Of a DNA stretch of 64,000 nt, positions 51,884 to 61,974 are shown piece after piece. A model generated the notes under the pieces. It made no database searches, was not told the origin of the DNA, and was given only the letters and a program-made list of their open reading frames with translations. Position numbers and translations under genes: made by a program. The stretch comes from Alphaproteobacteria bacterium (GTDB lineage: Bacteria; Pseudomonadota; Gammaproteobacteria; Burkholderiales; Burkholderiaceae_C): contig JASGCM010000003.1 in the NCBI GenBank assembly GCA_030054175.1, positions 95,621-159,620 on the forward strand, given 5' to 3'. Positions within the stretch are counted from its first letter, which is position 1. Each line of letters begins with the position of its first letter.

Positions 51884-54800
51884 ATGGCCCATCCCGCCCC
51901 CACCCCTCAAAGCCCTGCCCCGACAGCCGACTGGCCGACCGGGTTCATGGTGCTGCACAGCAACCGGCTGGAAGACCTGCGCCAATTGCTGATTGGGCAT
52001 GTGCGGAATTACCCATTGGAGGGGCTGAACCCAGAGTGGGTGGTGGTACAAAGCAACGGGATGAAGCAGTGGCTTGAGCAAGGCCTGGCCGACGCCCGGG
52101 GCCTGGGGATTTGTGCAGCCACCAAGATGGTGTTCCCAGCCGAAATGCTTTGGCTCGCTTACCGCCTGGTATTGGGCCCTGATCGGGTGCCACAGCACAT
52201 GCCGCTGGATCGCGAACACCTGGTCTGGCGTTTGATGCGCCTGATCCCCGAGTGCCTGCAAAGTGATGCCGAAGGCGTGTACGAACCATTGCGAAGCTAT
52301 GTGCGGCAGGGCGCCAAACCCGTCGACGATGGCCGTCTGCACCAGCTGAGCCAACAACTGGCCCAGTTGTTGGACGGCTACCAAAATTACCGCGCTGACT
52401 GGTTGCGCGATTGGGCCGCAGGCACTGCGTCTCTGAGCAACGCCCTGGGTCAACCACAAGACCTGCCTGCCAACGAGCTCTGGCAAGCCCGTCTGTGGCA
52501 AGCCCTGCTGACCGATGTGGCCGCAGACTCTGACTTGGACCTGGCCTTGCCCCCCTCTCGCGCCGAGGTGCACGAAGCCTTCATGCGCCAGATGAACAGC
52601 GCCGCGCCCGGCGGGCTGCCCAAACGAATTTTGGTGTTTGGCGTCAGCGCCATGCCCATGCAATCGATTGAGGCCTTGGCGGCGCTGGGTCGGGTGTCAC
52701 AGGTGATGGTCTTTGTGCTGAACCCCTGCAAGTATTACTGGGGCGATGTAGTGAGCGAACGCCAATGGCTACAGGCCGCGACCCACACCCGCCAAGCGCC
52801 CAAACCCGGCACACCCGCCCTGAGCGCAGATGCGCTCGAATGGCACACCCGGGCCCAACCCCTGCTGGCGGCTTGGGGCCAGCAAGGACGCGACTACCTG
52901 CACCTGCTGGATGTTCATGACGACGTGGGTCGGTACAAGCATTTGCTCGGGCGCATCGATTTTTTTGAAGACCCCGTCTCTGAAGATCGGACCTTGCAGG
53001 CCACCCGATTGCAACGTTTGCAATCGGATATTTTGAATTTGAACCCACTGCCTGCGACCGAAGACAAGTACCCCGTAGCCGATGCCGACGACAGCGTGGT
53101 GCTGGTGCGCTCGCACAGCGCCGTGCGTGAAGTTGAGTTGCTGCATGATCGCATTTTGGGATGGCTGGAAGCGGATCCCGACTTGTGCCCGCGCGACATC
53201 ATCGTGATGGTGCCTGACATGTCGCGCTTTGCCGCACTGATCCATGCGGTGTGGGGCCGATTTGCCGCCGATGACCCGCGTCGAGTGCCCTATAGCGTGG
53301 CCGATCAAAGCGCCAAAGATCATCCCATGGCCACCATCATCGAAGCCCTGCTGCAAGGCCCCTCAGCTCGGGTCACTCTGGACGACTGGCTGTCTTGGCT
53401 TGAGGTGCCGGCCTACGCCCGCGCCTGTGCCTTCCCTGTGGAAGAACTGCAAGAGGTGCGCGAAGCACTGCGAGCTGTAGGCGTGCGCTGGGGCCTGGAT
53501 GGCGAGCATCGGGTCAGCACCGGCGTGGCACTGAACGTAGATGAGGCCACGCCCAACACCTGGCTCTTTGGCTTGGAACGCTTGCTGTTGGCGCAGGCGC
53601 AGGGCCCGATGGCAGGCGCCGATTGGCAAGGCGTCTGGCCAGCCCATCTTGATCGCCCCATGAGCGAGGCCGCCCTGACTGCCCTGTGTGCGAGTTTGCG
53701 CACCCTCGACCGGGTGCTGCACATGGTCAGCGCACCACGCCCCCCAGCCCATTGGGTGCGTGACCTGAACGCCATCGTCAACGATGTGCTGGTGGTCCAA
53801 ACCGAAGCCGAGTTGCGCGCCGTGCTGGCGCTGACCGCGCCCCTGAAGCAGTGGCTGGCTTCTTGCCAGATCGGCAGACTCAGTGCCGAGGTACCGCTGG
53901 AAGTGGTTCGCAAGCACTGGATGTCTTGCCTGTCTGACAGCGGCAGTGGCAACCGGTTTTTGAGCGGCGGGGTGCAATTTGCCACCCTGATGCCGATGCG
54001 CTCGATTCCTTTCAAGCGGGTCTGCCTGCTGGGCATGAACGATGGCCAGTATCCTCGCCGTCAACCTGTGACCGACTTTGACCTGATGCGCAGCCCTGGC
54101 ATGCGACGCCCTGGTGACCGCTCGCGCCGCGAGGACGACCGATTTTTGTTCCTCGAAGCTCTGCTGTGCGCCCGCGAGTCGGTCTACATCAGCTGGCAGG
54201 GCTGGCAAATCACCGATCAATCCGAGCTCTACGCCAGTGTGCTGGTGGGGCAATTGATCGACCACCTGAATGCCGCCCACACCCAGCCCATCGAGGTGCT
54301 CGACGCCCCCATGCAGTCGTTTTCGCGACAGTATTTCGAGCAGCCCGACAGCGTATGGCAAACCTATGCCACAGACTGGGCCCAGGCCAGGGGTTGGCGA
54401 GACGCTGACTCGGGCGGGGGCACCAAGGCCTCTGAACACGGCTTAGGCCCTCAAGCTGAGCCACCCGTTTGTGTCCGCCTGACCGAGTTGACGGCAATGC
54501 TGCGCCAACCAATCGACGTCTATTACAAACATCGCTTGGGCATGGTAATTCATACGCCCGAGGAAGAGTTACCCGATGCCGAACCATTTCATTTGGGCCA
54601 ATTGGAGATGTACCAGCTGGTGGAGGCGGCCCTGGCGTACCCGGACACGCATGTGGCCATGGCCCGTGGCAGCGGGCAATTGCCGCTCGGCTTGATGGCA
54701 CAGCAACCCTTGAAACAACTGAACTCGCAAGTCAAGGCGCTGCGTGACCGACAGGAATCGATCTTGGATGGCTCCACCTGGCAGCCCATGCCAGAACAGA

Positions 54801-55435
54801 CGACGCAGTGGCATGCGCCTGATGACGCTGGTTTGCCCTCGCCTTTCGGCGTGATGGGTACTGTGGGTGGGACAGGGTGGTGGCGCAACGACCACGCAGA
54901 GGTCTTGCACGTGGTCATGCGCCCTGCCGCCTTGTCCAAGTCGGGGGTGTACCGCATCCACCCATTGCTGGCCGGCTGGGCGGCGCATCTGCTGGCCAAT
55001 GCCGGCGGACTGCGCTGCACCACCCACTTTGTCGGTCTGAAAGAAGCCAAGGTCTTGCCCGCCATTGACGCGCAAAGCGCCAGCGAGATCCTGCAAAAAC
55101 TGCTGCTCATATACCGGCAAGCCTGGCTGACCCCCTTGGCCGTACCGGGGCGCAGCGCATGCAACTGGACCGAACACCGAATGGCCCCGGACAAAGAAGC
55201 AGACCCCGCCATACGAAACTTAAAAGCCCACGGCAAAAGCCGAGGCGATTTCATGGGGGTCAAACAAAACCCACGGGAAGCCGAGCGAACGGCGGTGGCG
55301 ATGATGCGCCGCCATGCGAACGAATACGCCGACGTCATGGAAGCCATCGAGACATGGGGCCCACAGTTGTATGGTGACTTGTTAGAGGCCCTGGGCACAT
55401 CGGGGCAAGACCAGGAAGGGGGTGATGATGACTGA
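51884..55435 (+). CDS. recC: Exodeoxyribonuclease V gamma subunit (RecC)
   Basis: The start is at MAHPAPTPQSPAPTADWPTG (1183 residues). Characteristic blocks are FMVLHSNRLEDLRQLL and VVQSNGMKQWLEQGLAD near the N-terminus (inactivated helicase-like domain), FGVSAMPMQSIEALAALGR, and PMRSIPFKRVCLLGMNDGQYPR in the middle. The C-terminal part carries the degenerate nuclease-like domain. RecC recognises Chi and splits the duplex in the RecBCD enzyme, which resects double-strand breaks. The length is typical. The stop overlaps the recB start by 11 bp, giving the order recC-recB-recD without ptrA. Confidence 0.95.
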   Translation: MAHPAPTPQSPAPTADWPTGFMVLHSNRLEDLRQLLIGHVRNYPLEGLNPEWVVVQSNGMKQWLEQGLADARGLGICAATKMVFPAEMLWLAYRLVLGPDRVPQHMPLDREHLVWRLMRLIPECLQSDAEGVYEPLRSYVRQGAKPVDDGRLHQLSQQLAQLLDGYQNYRADWLRDWAAGTASLSNALGQPQDLPANELWQARLWQALLTDVAADSDLDLALPPSRAEVHEAFMRQMNSAAPGGLPKRILVFGVSAMPMQSIEALAALGRVSQVMVFVLNPCKYYWGDVVSERQWLQAATHTRQAPKPGTPALSADALEWHTRAQPLLAAWGQQGRDYLHLLDVHDDVGRYKHLLGRIDFFEDPVSEDRTLQATRLQRLQSDILNLNPLPATEDKYPVADADDSVVLVRSHSAVREVELLHDRILGWLEADPDLCPRDIIVMVPDMSRFAALIHAVWGRFAADDPRRVPYSVADQSAKDHPMATIIEALLQGPSARVTLDDWLSWLEVPAYARACAFPVEELQEVREALRAVGVRWGLDGEHRVSTGVALNVDEATPNTWLFGLERLLLAQAQGPMAGADWQGVWPAHLDRPMSEAALTALCASLRTLDRVLHMVSAPRPPAHWVRDLNAIVNDVLVVQTEAELRAVLALTAPLKQWLASCQIGRLSAEVPLEVVRKHWMSCLSDSGSGNRFLSGGVQFATLMPMRSIPFKRVCLLGMNDGQYPRRQPVTDFDLMRSPGMRRPGDRSRREDDRFLFLEALLCARESVYISWQGWQITDQSELYASVLVGQLIDHLNAAHTQPIEVLDAPMQSFSRQYFEQPDSVWQTYATDWAQARGWRDADSGGGTKASEHGLGPQAEPPVCVRLTELTAMLRQPIDVYYKHRLGMVIHTPEEELPDAEPFHLGQLEMYQLVEAALAYPDTHVAMARGSGQLPLGLMAQQPLKQLNSQVKALRDRQESILDGSTWQPMPEQTTQWHAPDDAGLPSPFGVMGTVGGTGWWRNDHAEVLHVVMRPAALSKSGVYRIHPLLAGWAAHLLANAGGLRCTTHFVGLKEAKVLPAIDAQSASEILQKLLLIYRQAWLTPLAVPGRSACNWTEHRMAPDKEADPAIRNLKAHGKSRGDFMGVKQNPREAERTAVAMMRRHANEYADVMEAIETWGPQLYGDLLEALGTSGQDQEGGDDD

Positions 55436-58400
55436 GCGCCCACCCTTGCTTGCACTTGACCTGCCCTTGAAGGGGCTGCAATTGATCGAGGCCAGTGCGG
55501 GCACCGGCAAGACCTGGACTCTGTCGGCACTGTATGTGCGTCTTGTGTTGGGCCACGGGCGCGGCGGCCTGGACCATGGCCTGCTGCCCCCTCAGATTCT
55601 GGTGATGACCTTCACCGAAGCCGCCACAGCAGAGTTGCGTGACCGCATCCGCAAGCGCTTGCTGGAGGCAGCCCATGCTTTTGCGCAGACTGCGGGCTTG
55701 AGCCCCAAAGACGCCTTCGTGGCAGGCCTGCGTGAGCAAATACCGCCTGAGCAATGGGCCGCCTGCGCCCAGCGACTGATGCAAGCCGTGTCGTGGATGG
55801 ATGAGGCCGCCATCCACACCATCCATGGCTGGAGCATGCGGGCCCTGCGCGAACACGCCTTTGCCAGCCGTAGCCTGTTTGACCTGCAACACCTGCAAGA
55901 CGCCGATCAACTGTGGCTGGAGTTGGCACGCGACCATGTGCGCCAGTTTGTCTATCCGCTATCGGCCACCGACCTGCAGGCCCTGGAGGCCGAAAAACTC
56001 ACGCCCAACCCGACCAGCTGGATCGACGCGCTGGCCGAGCTGCGCCGCGAACTTCAACGCTCGCCCCACCCCCCAAAAAACCTGGATGAGCTGCAAACCC
56101 CGGCTCAAGTGCTGGCAACAACCAGCGATTGGTTGGCTCAAGAAAACCGATTGCTGGAAGTGGTACGACAGCATTTTGACCAGCCGTTGGCAGAAAGCAT
56201 TCAGGCTTACAAAGACACACACAAAGACGTGTTGGGCCATCTGAAACGAAACCACATCGAAGGGGTTTTGAAAAAGGTCATGACCTGGGTACAGGGACAT
56301 GAACTCACCACGCCGCATGATCAACTGCTCAAACTCGGTCACCGCCAGATGGTGCAAAAAAAGTGGCCCGCCGAACCGGCGCACCTGGCACTTTGTGCCA
56401 TCGATGTGTGGATCGACTGGCAAGCCCAAAAACCCGCGCCAGTGAGAGAGGCCGTTCTCCAGCACGCATTGCACCGTATGCTGCATCAGTACACCCAAAT
56501 CAAGGCCGAAGCCGGATTGTTTGACTTTCAGGATTTGCTGGAAAGACTTTACTGGGCCCTGTGCGATTCAACCGATTTGGCCCATGCGCTGCGCACGCAA
56601 TACCCGGTGGCGCTGGTCGACGAATTCCAGGACACAGACCCCTGGCAATACGGCGCGCTCGATCGCATCTATGCCCCCGACGCCGACGGGGTGCTGGTGA
56701 TGATAGGCGACCCCAAGCAAGCAATCTACAGCTTCAGGGGGGCCGACATCGCCACCTATGTGCGGGCTCGCGAGAAGTGTGTGGCACTGGACCCCCACAG
56801 CCAGCACAATTTGCGACAAAACCGCCGTTCCACACCCAAGTTGTTGGCGGTGCTCAATGACTTGTTCCGCGTGCACCCTGATTTGTTTGGGCCTCAAATC
56901 GGTTTTGAAGCTGCTTTGCCCACTCCAATCAATGAAACCCCTGCCCTGGACCAGCCGATACAGGTGGTGATCAGCGAGGGGGGGGGCGCCAGCAACGCCG
57001 AAGCACATCGGGCCTTTCTGCTGGCCCATGCCATTGAGCACATGGTTGGCCTGCTGAATTCGCATCAGGCCCAGCCCCAAGACCTGGCGGTGCTGGTGCG
57101 CACCCACGGACAGGCGGCAGAAGTGGTCAAAGCCCTGACCCGCAGCGGCATCGCTGCGGTGTATCTGTCAGACCGCAGCCAGGTCTATCAGAGTGACGAA
57201 GCGCGTGATCTGTGGCTGGTGTTGCGAGCGCTGGCCCAACCACGCCACGCACAAGCGCTGCGCGCCGCATTGGGCACACCGCTGTGGGGGCTCAGCACCG
57301 AACAGTTGTTGGCCCAGACCGGCTCGGACGAAGCCTGGGACGCGCTGCTAGACCAGGCCCTCCAATGGCACCAGCATTGGCGGTCCAGCGGCGTGCTGCC
57401 CATGTTGCGCCAGTGGTTGTTGGATACCGGGGCTGCGGCGCGTCTGCTGAAGCGCCCCGACGGCGAACGACGCCTGACCAATTTGCTGCACCTGGCCGAA
57501 CTGCTGCAACAGGCCACGCACCCCATGACCGCGCAGGGCATCGCCGCCTTGCCGCACGCAACAGTGCGCCACCTGGGACGCGAGATCCGTCGCAAGGGCG
57601 CTGAGGATGGCCCTGCCCAAACTCGGCTGGAGAGTGACGAGAAACGGGTGCGTGTGGTGTCCTTTCATAAAAGCAAGGGTTTGCAATACAAGCATGTTTA
57701 CATCCCGTTTTTAAGCAGTGGCCAGGCTGCGCCAGAGGCCAGATCTGACTCTGACGAAGACGCCGAAGTCGACCGCAGCCGCGATGTACTGGAAGACACC
57801 CGCTTGCTGTATGTGGCCATGACCCGCGCCGAACGCAGCCTGTGGCTGGGCGTTTACGCCCACAAAAACGAGATCAACAATCAAGGAATTTCGGCCCTGT
57901 GCCGCTGGCTGGATCGCACCGACAAAAAGAAACCATGGTCCGACATCTGGAACACGTTGGCCGGTGACATCGCTGGTCTGGGCGTGAGCGTGCCCCTCAC
58001 CCGGCCCACCCCCCAATGGCAAGCGCCAGATGAGGTTCCCATGCAAGGCGGCCCCAGGCCAGCGCCCCAATTGCACCTGCCCCCGTGGTGGAGCGCCAGT
58101 TTCAGCGCCCTGACGCGCCAGCTGGGTGACAAACCGACCATGGCCTGGCAGACCCAGGCTGAACAAGCCGAGCGCGAGATCGATTCCGAGGAACTGCATG
58201 TGGACGAGACAGGCTTGACCCGTGCCCAAGCCGACTTGCCCTGGCAAGACTTTGGGGCTGGCGCCATTTACGGCACTTTGCTGCACGATCTCTTGCAATG
58301 GCAGGCCGAGCACGATTGGCCGCTGGCGCGAGGTGAAAGCGGCCCGGCTTGGCAGACGCAACTGGACCGACAAATGGAGCTCAAGCCGCAGGAACAAGCC

Positions 58401-58967
58401 ATGATCACCCCCTGGTTACAGCAGGTGGTCAACACCCCATTGCCACTGTCTGGCGCAAACCCTGTGGTGTTGGGCGATTTGCGCCAGCCTCGCCACTGGG
58501 CCGAGATGCCGTTTCACTTCAGTGTTGGGACGGTGTCCACCCAGGCGATCGACCGGCTGATATGCGCCGATGTGTTTGCAGATCAGCCCAGACCGGCGCT
58601 CTTGCCCGCCACCTTGGGCGGCATGGTCAATGGTTTCATCGACTTGGTGTTTGAGCACGATGGCCGCTATTGGGTACTGGACTACAAATCGAACAAGCTC
58701 GATCACTACGACCCCGATTCCTTGCAACGTGCCTTGCTCGACAAACGCTACGATGTGCAATCGGTCATCTATTTGTTGGCCCTGCACCGCTTGCTGCAGC
58801 ACCGGGTGCGAGGCTACGACCCGGCCCGCCATTTGGGCGGAGCGGCTTATTTGTTCATGAGAGGCATCGGTGCAGCTGGGGCCGGGGTGGTCATGCAACG
58901 CCCCTCAGTGGCGTTGATCACCGCCCTCGACGCATTGCTTCAGCCAATGATTCAGGAGGCGGCATGA
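55425..58967 (+). CDS. recB: Exodeoxyribonuclease V beta subunit (RecB helicase-nuclease)
   Basis: The protein has 1180 residues from the first of two consecutive ATGs (GTG 55422 and ATG 55428 are alternatives), with GGAAGGGGG upstream. Walker A is EASAGTGKTWT near residue 30, helicase motif Ia is MTFTEAATAELRDRI, motif II is LVDEFQDTDPWQY, and TRAERSLWLGVY marks motif VI. The nuclease domain at the C-terminus has GTLLHDLLQWQ and the catalytic LDYKSNKL. RecB is the slow 3'-5' motor and the sole nuclease of RecBCD. Overlaps with recC (11 bp) and recD (4 bp) imply coupled translation of the complex. Confidence 0.96.
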   Translation: MMTERPPLLALDLPLKGLQLIEASAGTGKTWTLSALYVRLVLGHGRGGLDHGLLPPQILVMTFTEAATAELRDRIRKRLLEAAHAFAQTAGLSPKDAFVAGLREQIPPEQWAACAQRLMQAVSWMDEAAIHTIHGWSMRALREHAFASRSLFDLQHLQDADQLWLELARDHVRQFVYPLSATDLQALEAEKLTPNPTSWIDALAELRRELQRSPHPPKNLDELQTPAQVLATTSDWLAQENRLLEVVRQHFDQPLAESIQAYKDTHKDVLGHLKRNHIEGVLKKVMTWVQGHELTTPHDQLLKLGHRQMVQKKWPAEPAHLALCAIDVWIDWQAQKPAPVREAVLQHALHRMLHQYTQIKAEAGLFDFQDLLERLYWALCDSTDLAHALRTQYPVALVDEFQDTDPWQYGALDRIYAPDADGVLVMIGDPKQAIYSFRGADIATYVRAREKCVALDPHSQHNLRQNRRSTPKLLAVLNDLFRVHPDLFGPQIGFEAALPTPINETPALDQPIQVVISEGGGASNAEAHRAFLLAHAIEHMVGLLNSHQAQPQDLAVLVRTHGQAAEVVKALTRSGIAAVYLSDRSQVYQSDEARDLWLVLRALAQPRHAQALRAALGTPLWGLSTEQLLAQTGSDEAWDALLDQALQWHQHWRSSGVLPMLRQWLLDTGAAARLLKRPDGERRLTNLLHLAELLQQATHPMTAQGIAALPHATVRHLGREIRRKGAEDGPAQTRLESDEKRVRVVSFHKSKGLQYKHVYIPFLSSGQAAPEARSDSDEDAEVDRSRDVLEDTRLLYVAMTRAERSLWLGVYAHKNEINNQGISALCRWLDRTDKKKPWSDIWNTLAGDIAGLGVSVPLTRPTPQWQAPDEVPMQGGPRPAPQLHLPPWWSASFSALTRQLGDKPTMAWQTQAEQAEREIDSEELHVDETGLTRAQADLPWQDFGAGAIYGTLLHDLLQWQAEHDWPLARGESGPAWQTQLDRQMELKPQEQAMITPWLQQVVNTPLPLSGANPVVLGDLRQPRHWAEMPFHFSVGTVSTQAIDRLICADVFADQPRPALLPATLGGMVNGFIDLVFEHDGRYWVLDYKSNKLDHYDPDSLQRALLDKRYDVQSVIYLLALHRLLQHRVRGYDPARHLGGAAYLFMRGIGAAGAGVVMQRPSVALITALDALLQPMIQEAA

Positions 58968-60739
58968 CACAGACCCTGGCCTGCGTTTTGCCCCCTGCGC
59001 TGCCTTGGCGCGGCCTGCCGCTCACGGCTTTGGACAGTGCGCTGGCGCATGGCCTGAATGCCCTGCAAACCAGCCCTGACGCGCGGCACCTGTGGCTGGC
59101 CGCCCTGACCCACCACCAATGGTCGCGCGGTCACGCCTGCCTCGAGTTGACTTCACTGACTCAAGCCCCGGGCGATCTGTTGGGATGGAGCGAAGAACAC
59201 AGCCAAGCCCTGCCCAGCGATCTGGCACAGGCGGCCTCGACATTGCCTTGGACACAGGGAAAAGGTTCGCCGCTGGTCTTGTTGGGCGAACGGCTGTATT
59301 TGCGCCGCGCCTTTGAAGCCGAGCAGCGCATCCGCACGGCGCTGTTGGCACGAGCCGATGCACTCCCCCTGCCTGAAGCCCCATGGAGTTCATGGCTTGA
59401 CGAACTGTTTGCCGGCCTGGGCGATGACGCCACCGCCATCGCGCAACAGCATGACCAACGACAGGCTTGCCTGCTGGGCCTGCGCCATGGCGTCACGCTG
59501 GTCTCGGGCGGCCCTGGCACCGGCAAAACCACCACGGTGGCGCGCATGCTGGCCCTGCTGCAACGCGCCCATATGTCAGTGATGGGGCACCAGGCAGCGC
59601 TGAGCGTGTTATTGGCCGCCCCCACCGGAAAGGCGTCGGCCCGGCTGGCCGAGTCAATGCGCCAAGCTGTGTCCAAACTGCCCGAGGCCTGGCGCTCGGG
59701 CTTGCCCGAACAAGCAGCCACCTTGCATCGGTTGCTGGTCGATCAACCCGGCACCTGGTCAGTAGATGTGCTCGTCATCGACGAGGTCTCGATGGTGGAT
59801 CTGGAGCTGATGGCGCGGGTTCTCGGTGCACTGCCCCCACACGCGCGGGTGATTTTGTTGGGCGATCCCGATCAGCTGGCCTCGGTACAGGCAGGTGCCG
59901 TGCTGGCGCAATTGTGTGAAGCACCCTGGCTCGAAGCCCAGCGGGTGCAATTGCGCCACAGCCACCGGTTTCAGGCTGACCGAGGCATTGGCCAATGGGC
60001 GCGGATGGTTCAGCACGGCACGCCCGCCGAACGCGCTCAGGCTTGGTCGGTTTTACCGACGGGCTGGACGAGCGCCCAAGGACAAGTGACGCAGCTGCCT
60101 GAACTGACCCCATTCAGCGCAGCCGGTCGCACTGTCCTCCAGCAAGCTTTTGCACCTTGGTGGGATCATCTCATGCAAGCCATCGGAGACGGCCAACAAG
60201 CGGTGGCGCCAGAGCAGGCCCGGGCATTGCTGGACAGCTACAGCCAGGCGGGGGTCTTGTGCGCCTTGCGCGAAGGCCCTTGGGGTGTGGAATCGTTGAA
60301 TCACCAAATCGCTTTGGCGCTGGGCCTGGGCACAGGCCTGTGGGCAGCCGGTCGACCTGTGATGATCACCCGCAACAACCCGGGATTGGGTCTGATGAAT
60401 GGCGACATCGGCCTGTGCCTGCCGCATGCCCTGCAAAACGGCCAAGTCGTGTTGCGGGTGGCCTTTGCCCACGAGAGTGGCGTGCGTTGGATCTCTCCGG
60501 CTCGGCTCGATGATGTGGAGTCGGTGTTCGCAATGACCGTGCACAAATCGCAAGGCTCCGAGTTCGGCCATGTGCTGCTGGTACTGCCACCGCTGAACAG
60601 CCCGGTGTTCACGCGCGAGCTGATTTACACTGGCTTGACCCGGGCCAAAGAGCGGCTGACCTGGTGGGCCCCAAACCCCAAGGTTGTACTGTCGGCCTGT
60701 GACGTGCGCGTGGCCCGCAGCGGCGGTCTAGGGCTTTGA
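58964..60739 (+). CDS. recD: Exodeoxyribonuclease V alpha subunit (RecD helicase)
   Basis: The start is at MTQTLACVLPPALPWRGLPLT (591 residues), overlapping recB by 4 bp (ATGA). Walker A is SGGPGTGKTTT (Lys188), motif II is VLVIDEVSMVDLELMA, and the C-terminal SF1B motifs include FAMTVHKSQGSEFGHVLLV and YTGLTRAKERL. RecD is the fast 5'-3' motor of RecBCD. The length is near the E. coli value. It is the last gene of the recCBD run. Only a short T-rich stretch follows (GATTTTTT), with no clear hairpin. Confidence 0.95.
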   Translation: MTQTLACVLPPALPWRGLPLTALDSALAHGLNALQTSPDARHLWLAALTHHQWSRGHACLELTSLTQAPGDLLGWSEEHSQALPSDLAQAASTLPWTQGKGSPLVLLGERLYLRRAFEAEQRIRTALLARADALPLPEAPWSSWLDELFAGLGDDATAIAQQHDQRQACLLGLRHGVTLVSGGPGTGKTTTVARMLALLQRAHMSVMGHQAALSVLLAAPTGKASARLAESMRQAVSKLPEAWRSGLPEQAATLHRLLVDQPGTWSVDVLVIDEVSMVDLELMARVLGALPPHARVILLGDPDQLASVQAGAVLAQLCEAPWLEAQRVQLRHSHRFQADRGIGQWARMVQHGTPAERAQAWSVLPTGWTSAQGQVTQLPELTPFSAAGRTVLQQAFAPWWDHLMQAIGDGQQAVAPEQARALLDSYSQAGVLCALREGPWGVESLNHQIALALGLGTGLWAAGRPVMITRNNPGLGLMNGDIGLCLPHALQNGQVVLRVAFAHESGVRWISPARLDDVESVFAMTVHKSQGSEFGHVLLVLPPLNSPVFTRELIYTGLTRAKERLTWWAPNPKVVLSACDVRVARSGGLGL

Positions 60740-61053
60740 TTTTTTAACGGCGTTTCATCAGCCCCCCCTGCATTGGGCAGATCTTTACCCGCCCTATTCA
60801 GACGCCGCGCACCAGCTTGTGGCACAGATCGATCCCCATGCCTGCGCGAGCACCCGCAGCCACCTCGAGGGTGCGGTCACCAGACTATCGCCATGCCTCA
60901 ACCATGGCGTGCTCAGCACGGCCCAAGTGCTGCATGATGTTTCAAGCAAGCAATCCTTGCGGCAGTTTCAGCGCTTGTTGGCGTCAGGTGACGCGCAACG
61001 TGAGGAACCCCAGCCGACTGAGAGCGACCTGAAGCGCTGTGGATTGGAGGGCA
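60740..61053. other. Convergent intergenic region after recD
   Basis: I recognise no gene in these 314 bp. A GTG-started + strand frame (60819-61133) reaches into the sugar-kinase gene on the other strand and matches nothing I know. Base composition is like coding DNA, so this may be the remains of a lost gene. No clear terminator hairpin was found. Confidence 0.5.
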
Positions 61054-61968
61054 TCAAGCCTGAGCAGCGAGAAAGGCCCACACCTCGTCGCGGTGCGGTG
61101 CGCCCAAAATGCCATGCGGTTGGGTGCACTTGAGGGCGGCAGCGGCGCTGGCAAAACGCAAAGCATCCAAGGCGACCTGGCCCTCGGCCCATGCATAAGC
61201 CAAGGCTGCATGGAAAGTATCCCCGGCACCGGTCGTGTCAATGACCTTGGGCACGGCATAACTCGCCAGGTGCTGCGGTGCTTGTCCACGCATTTGCCAC
61301 ATCAACCCATCTCCACCCAGAGTGACCACCGCCAACTCAACCCCTGGGTCGCTGTCCAAGGCCTGAGCCAAACCATCGGCGTGCGGACCGGCGTGGTAGG
61401 CCTGCAGGCCCGGATCAGAAAACGCCACTCATTGAGAGAGGGGCACCAAACGATGCAGGTCCTCGGGGGGCGAGATCTCGCCATCGAGCAAGCAAAGCAA
61501 GCCCTGGGCGCGCGCCTGCCGCATGGCTTGTTCGGCCCACACCACACAACGCGGATCAGTCAGCACCACATCCTGATGATCAAGGCAGGCGGGGTCAAAT
61601 GGCCCTGGATGCTGCAAGGCACTGCCCTTGTGACTGTAGATCATGCGCTCTCCACCCGCGTCGGTGACAATGGCCGAAATCGAGTTGGTCTGCCCGGCAA
61701 TGGGCGCGACATGAAGGGTAGCGACGCCCTGCTGCTGGAAATGCCGCAAGAACACCGGAGCTGCGGTGTCATCCCCGACCCGGCCATAAAACTCGGCCCG
61801 AGCGCCCAGGCGCGACAACGCCACCGATGAATTGCCTGCCATGCCACCCACACCTTGAAAAAATTCGTCGGCGTGTTTCTTGGTGGGGTGATCGGGGAAG
61901 GCGTCGATCCGGAACATCAGATCAAGCGCGACATGACCCACCGAGATCGAGCGCACGCTCATGCGCAC
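61054..61968 (-). pseudogene. PfkB-family sugar kinase split by an in-frame TGA
   Basis: Two fragments lie in the same minus-strand frame. The first (61968-61429, 179 residues) starts MRMSVRSISVGHVALDLMFRID and holds the substrate-binding GGMAGNSSVALSRLGA region. It ends LVPLSQ at a TGA (61431-61429). The second resumes at once with GTG (VAFSDPGLQAYHAG) and carries the catalytic VIDTTGAGDTFHAAL. Joined, the length of about 304 residues and domain order are those of an intact ribokinase-like enzyme. The single stop codon, possibly from TGG, separates lid and catalytic parts. It is either a recent pseudogene, a sequencing error or a stop that is read through. It follows coxG by 6 bp on the same strand, so it may share that operon. 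Confidence 0.8.
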
Positions 61969-61974
61969 AAAACC

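Noticed and set aside
60819-61133. 104-codon plus-strand gene after recD
   Set aside because: It overlaps the kinase gene on the other strand, lacks a ribosome site and has no recognisable family.
49518-61431. TGA recoded as tryptophan or selenocysteine
   Set aside because: TGA is the normal stop of many intact genes here (for example trpA, ihfB, recB). No selenocysteine insertion hairpin was seen, so nonsense mutation or sequence error is simpler.
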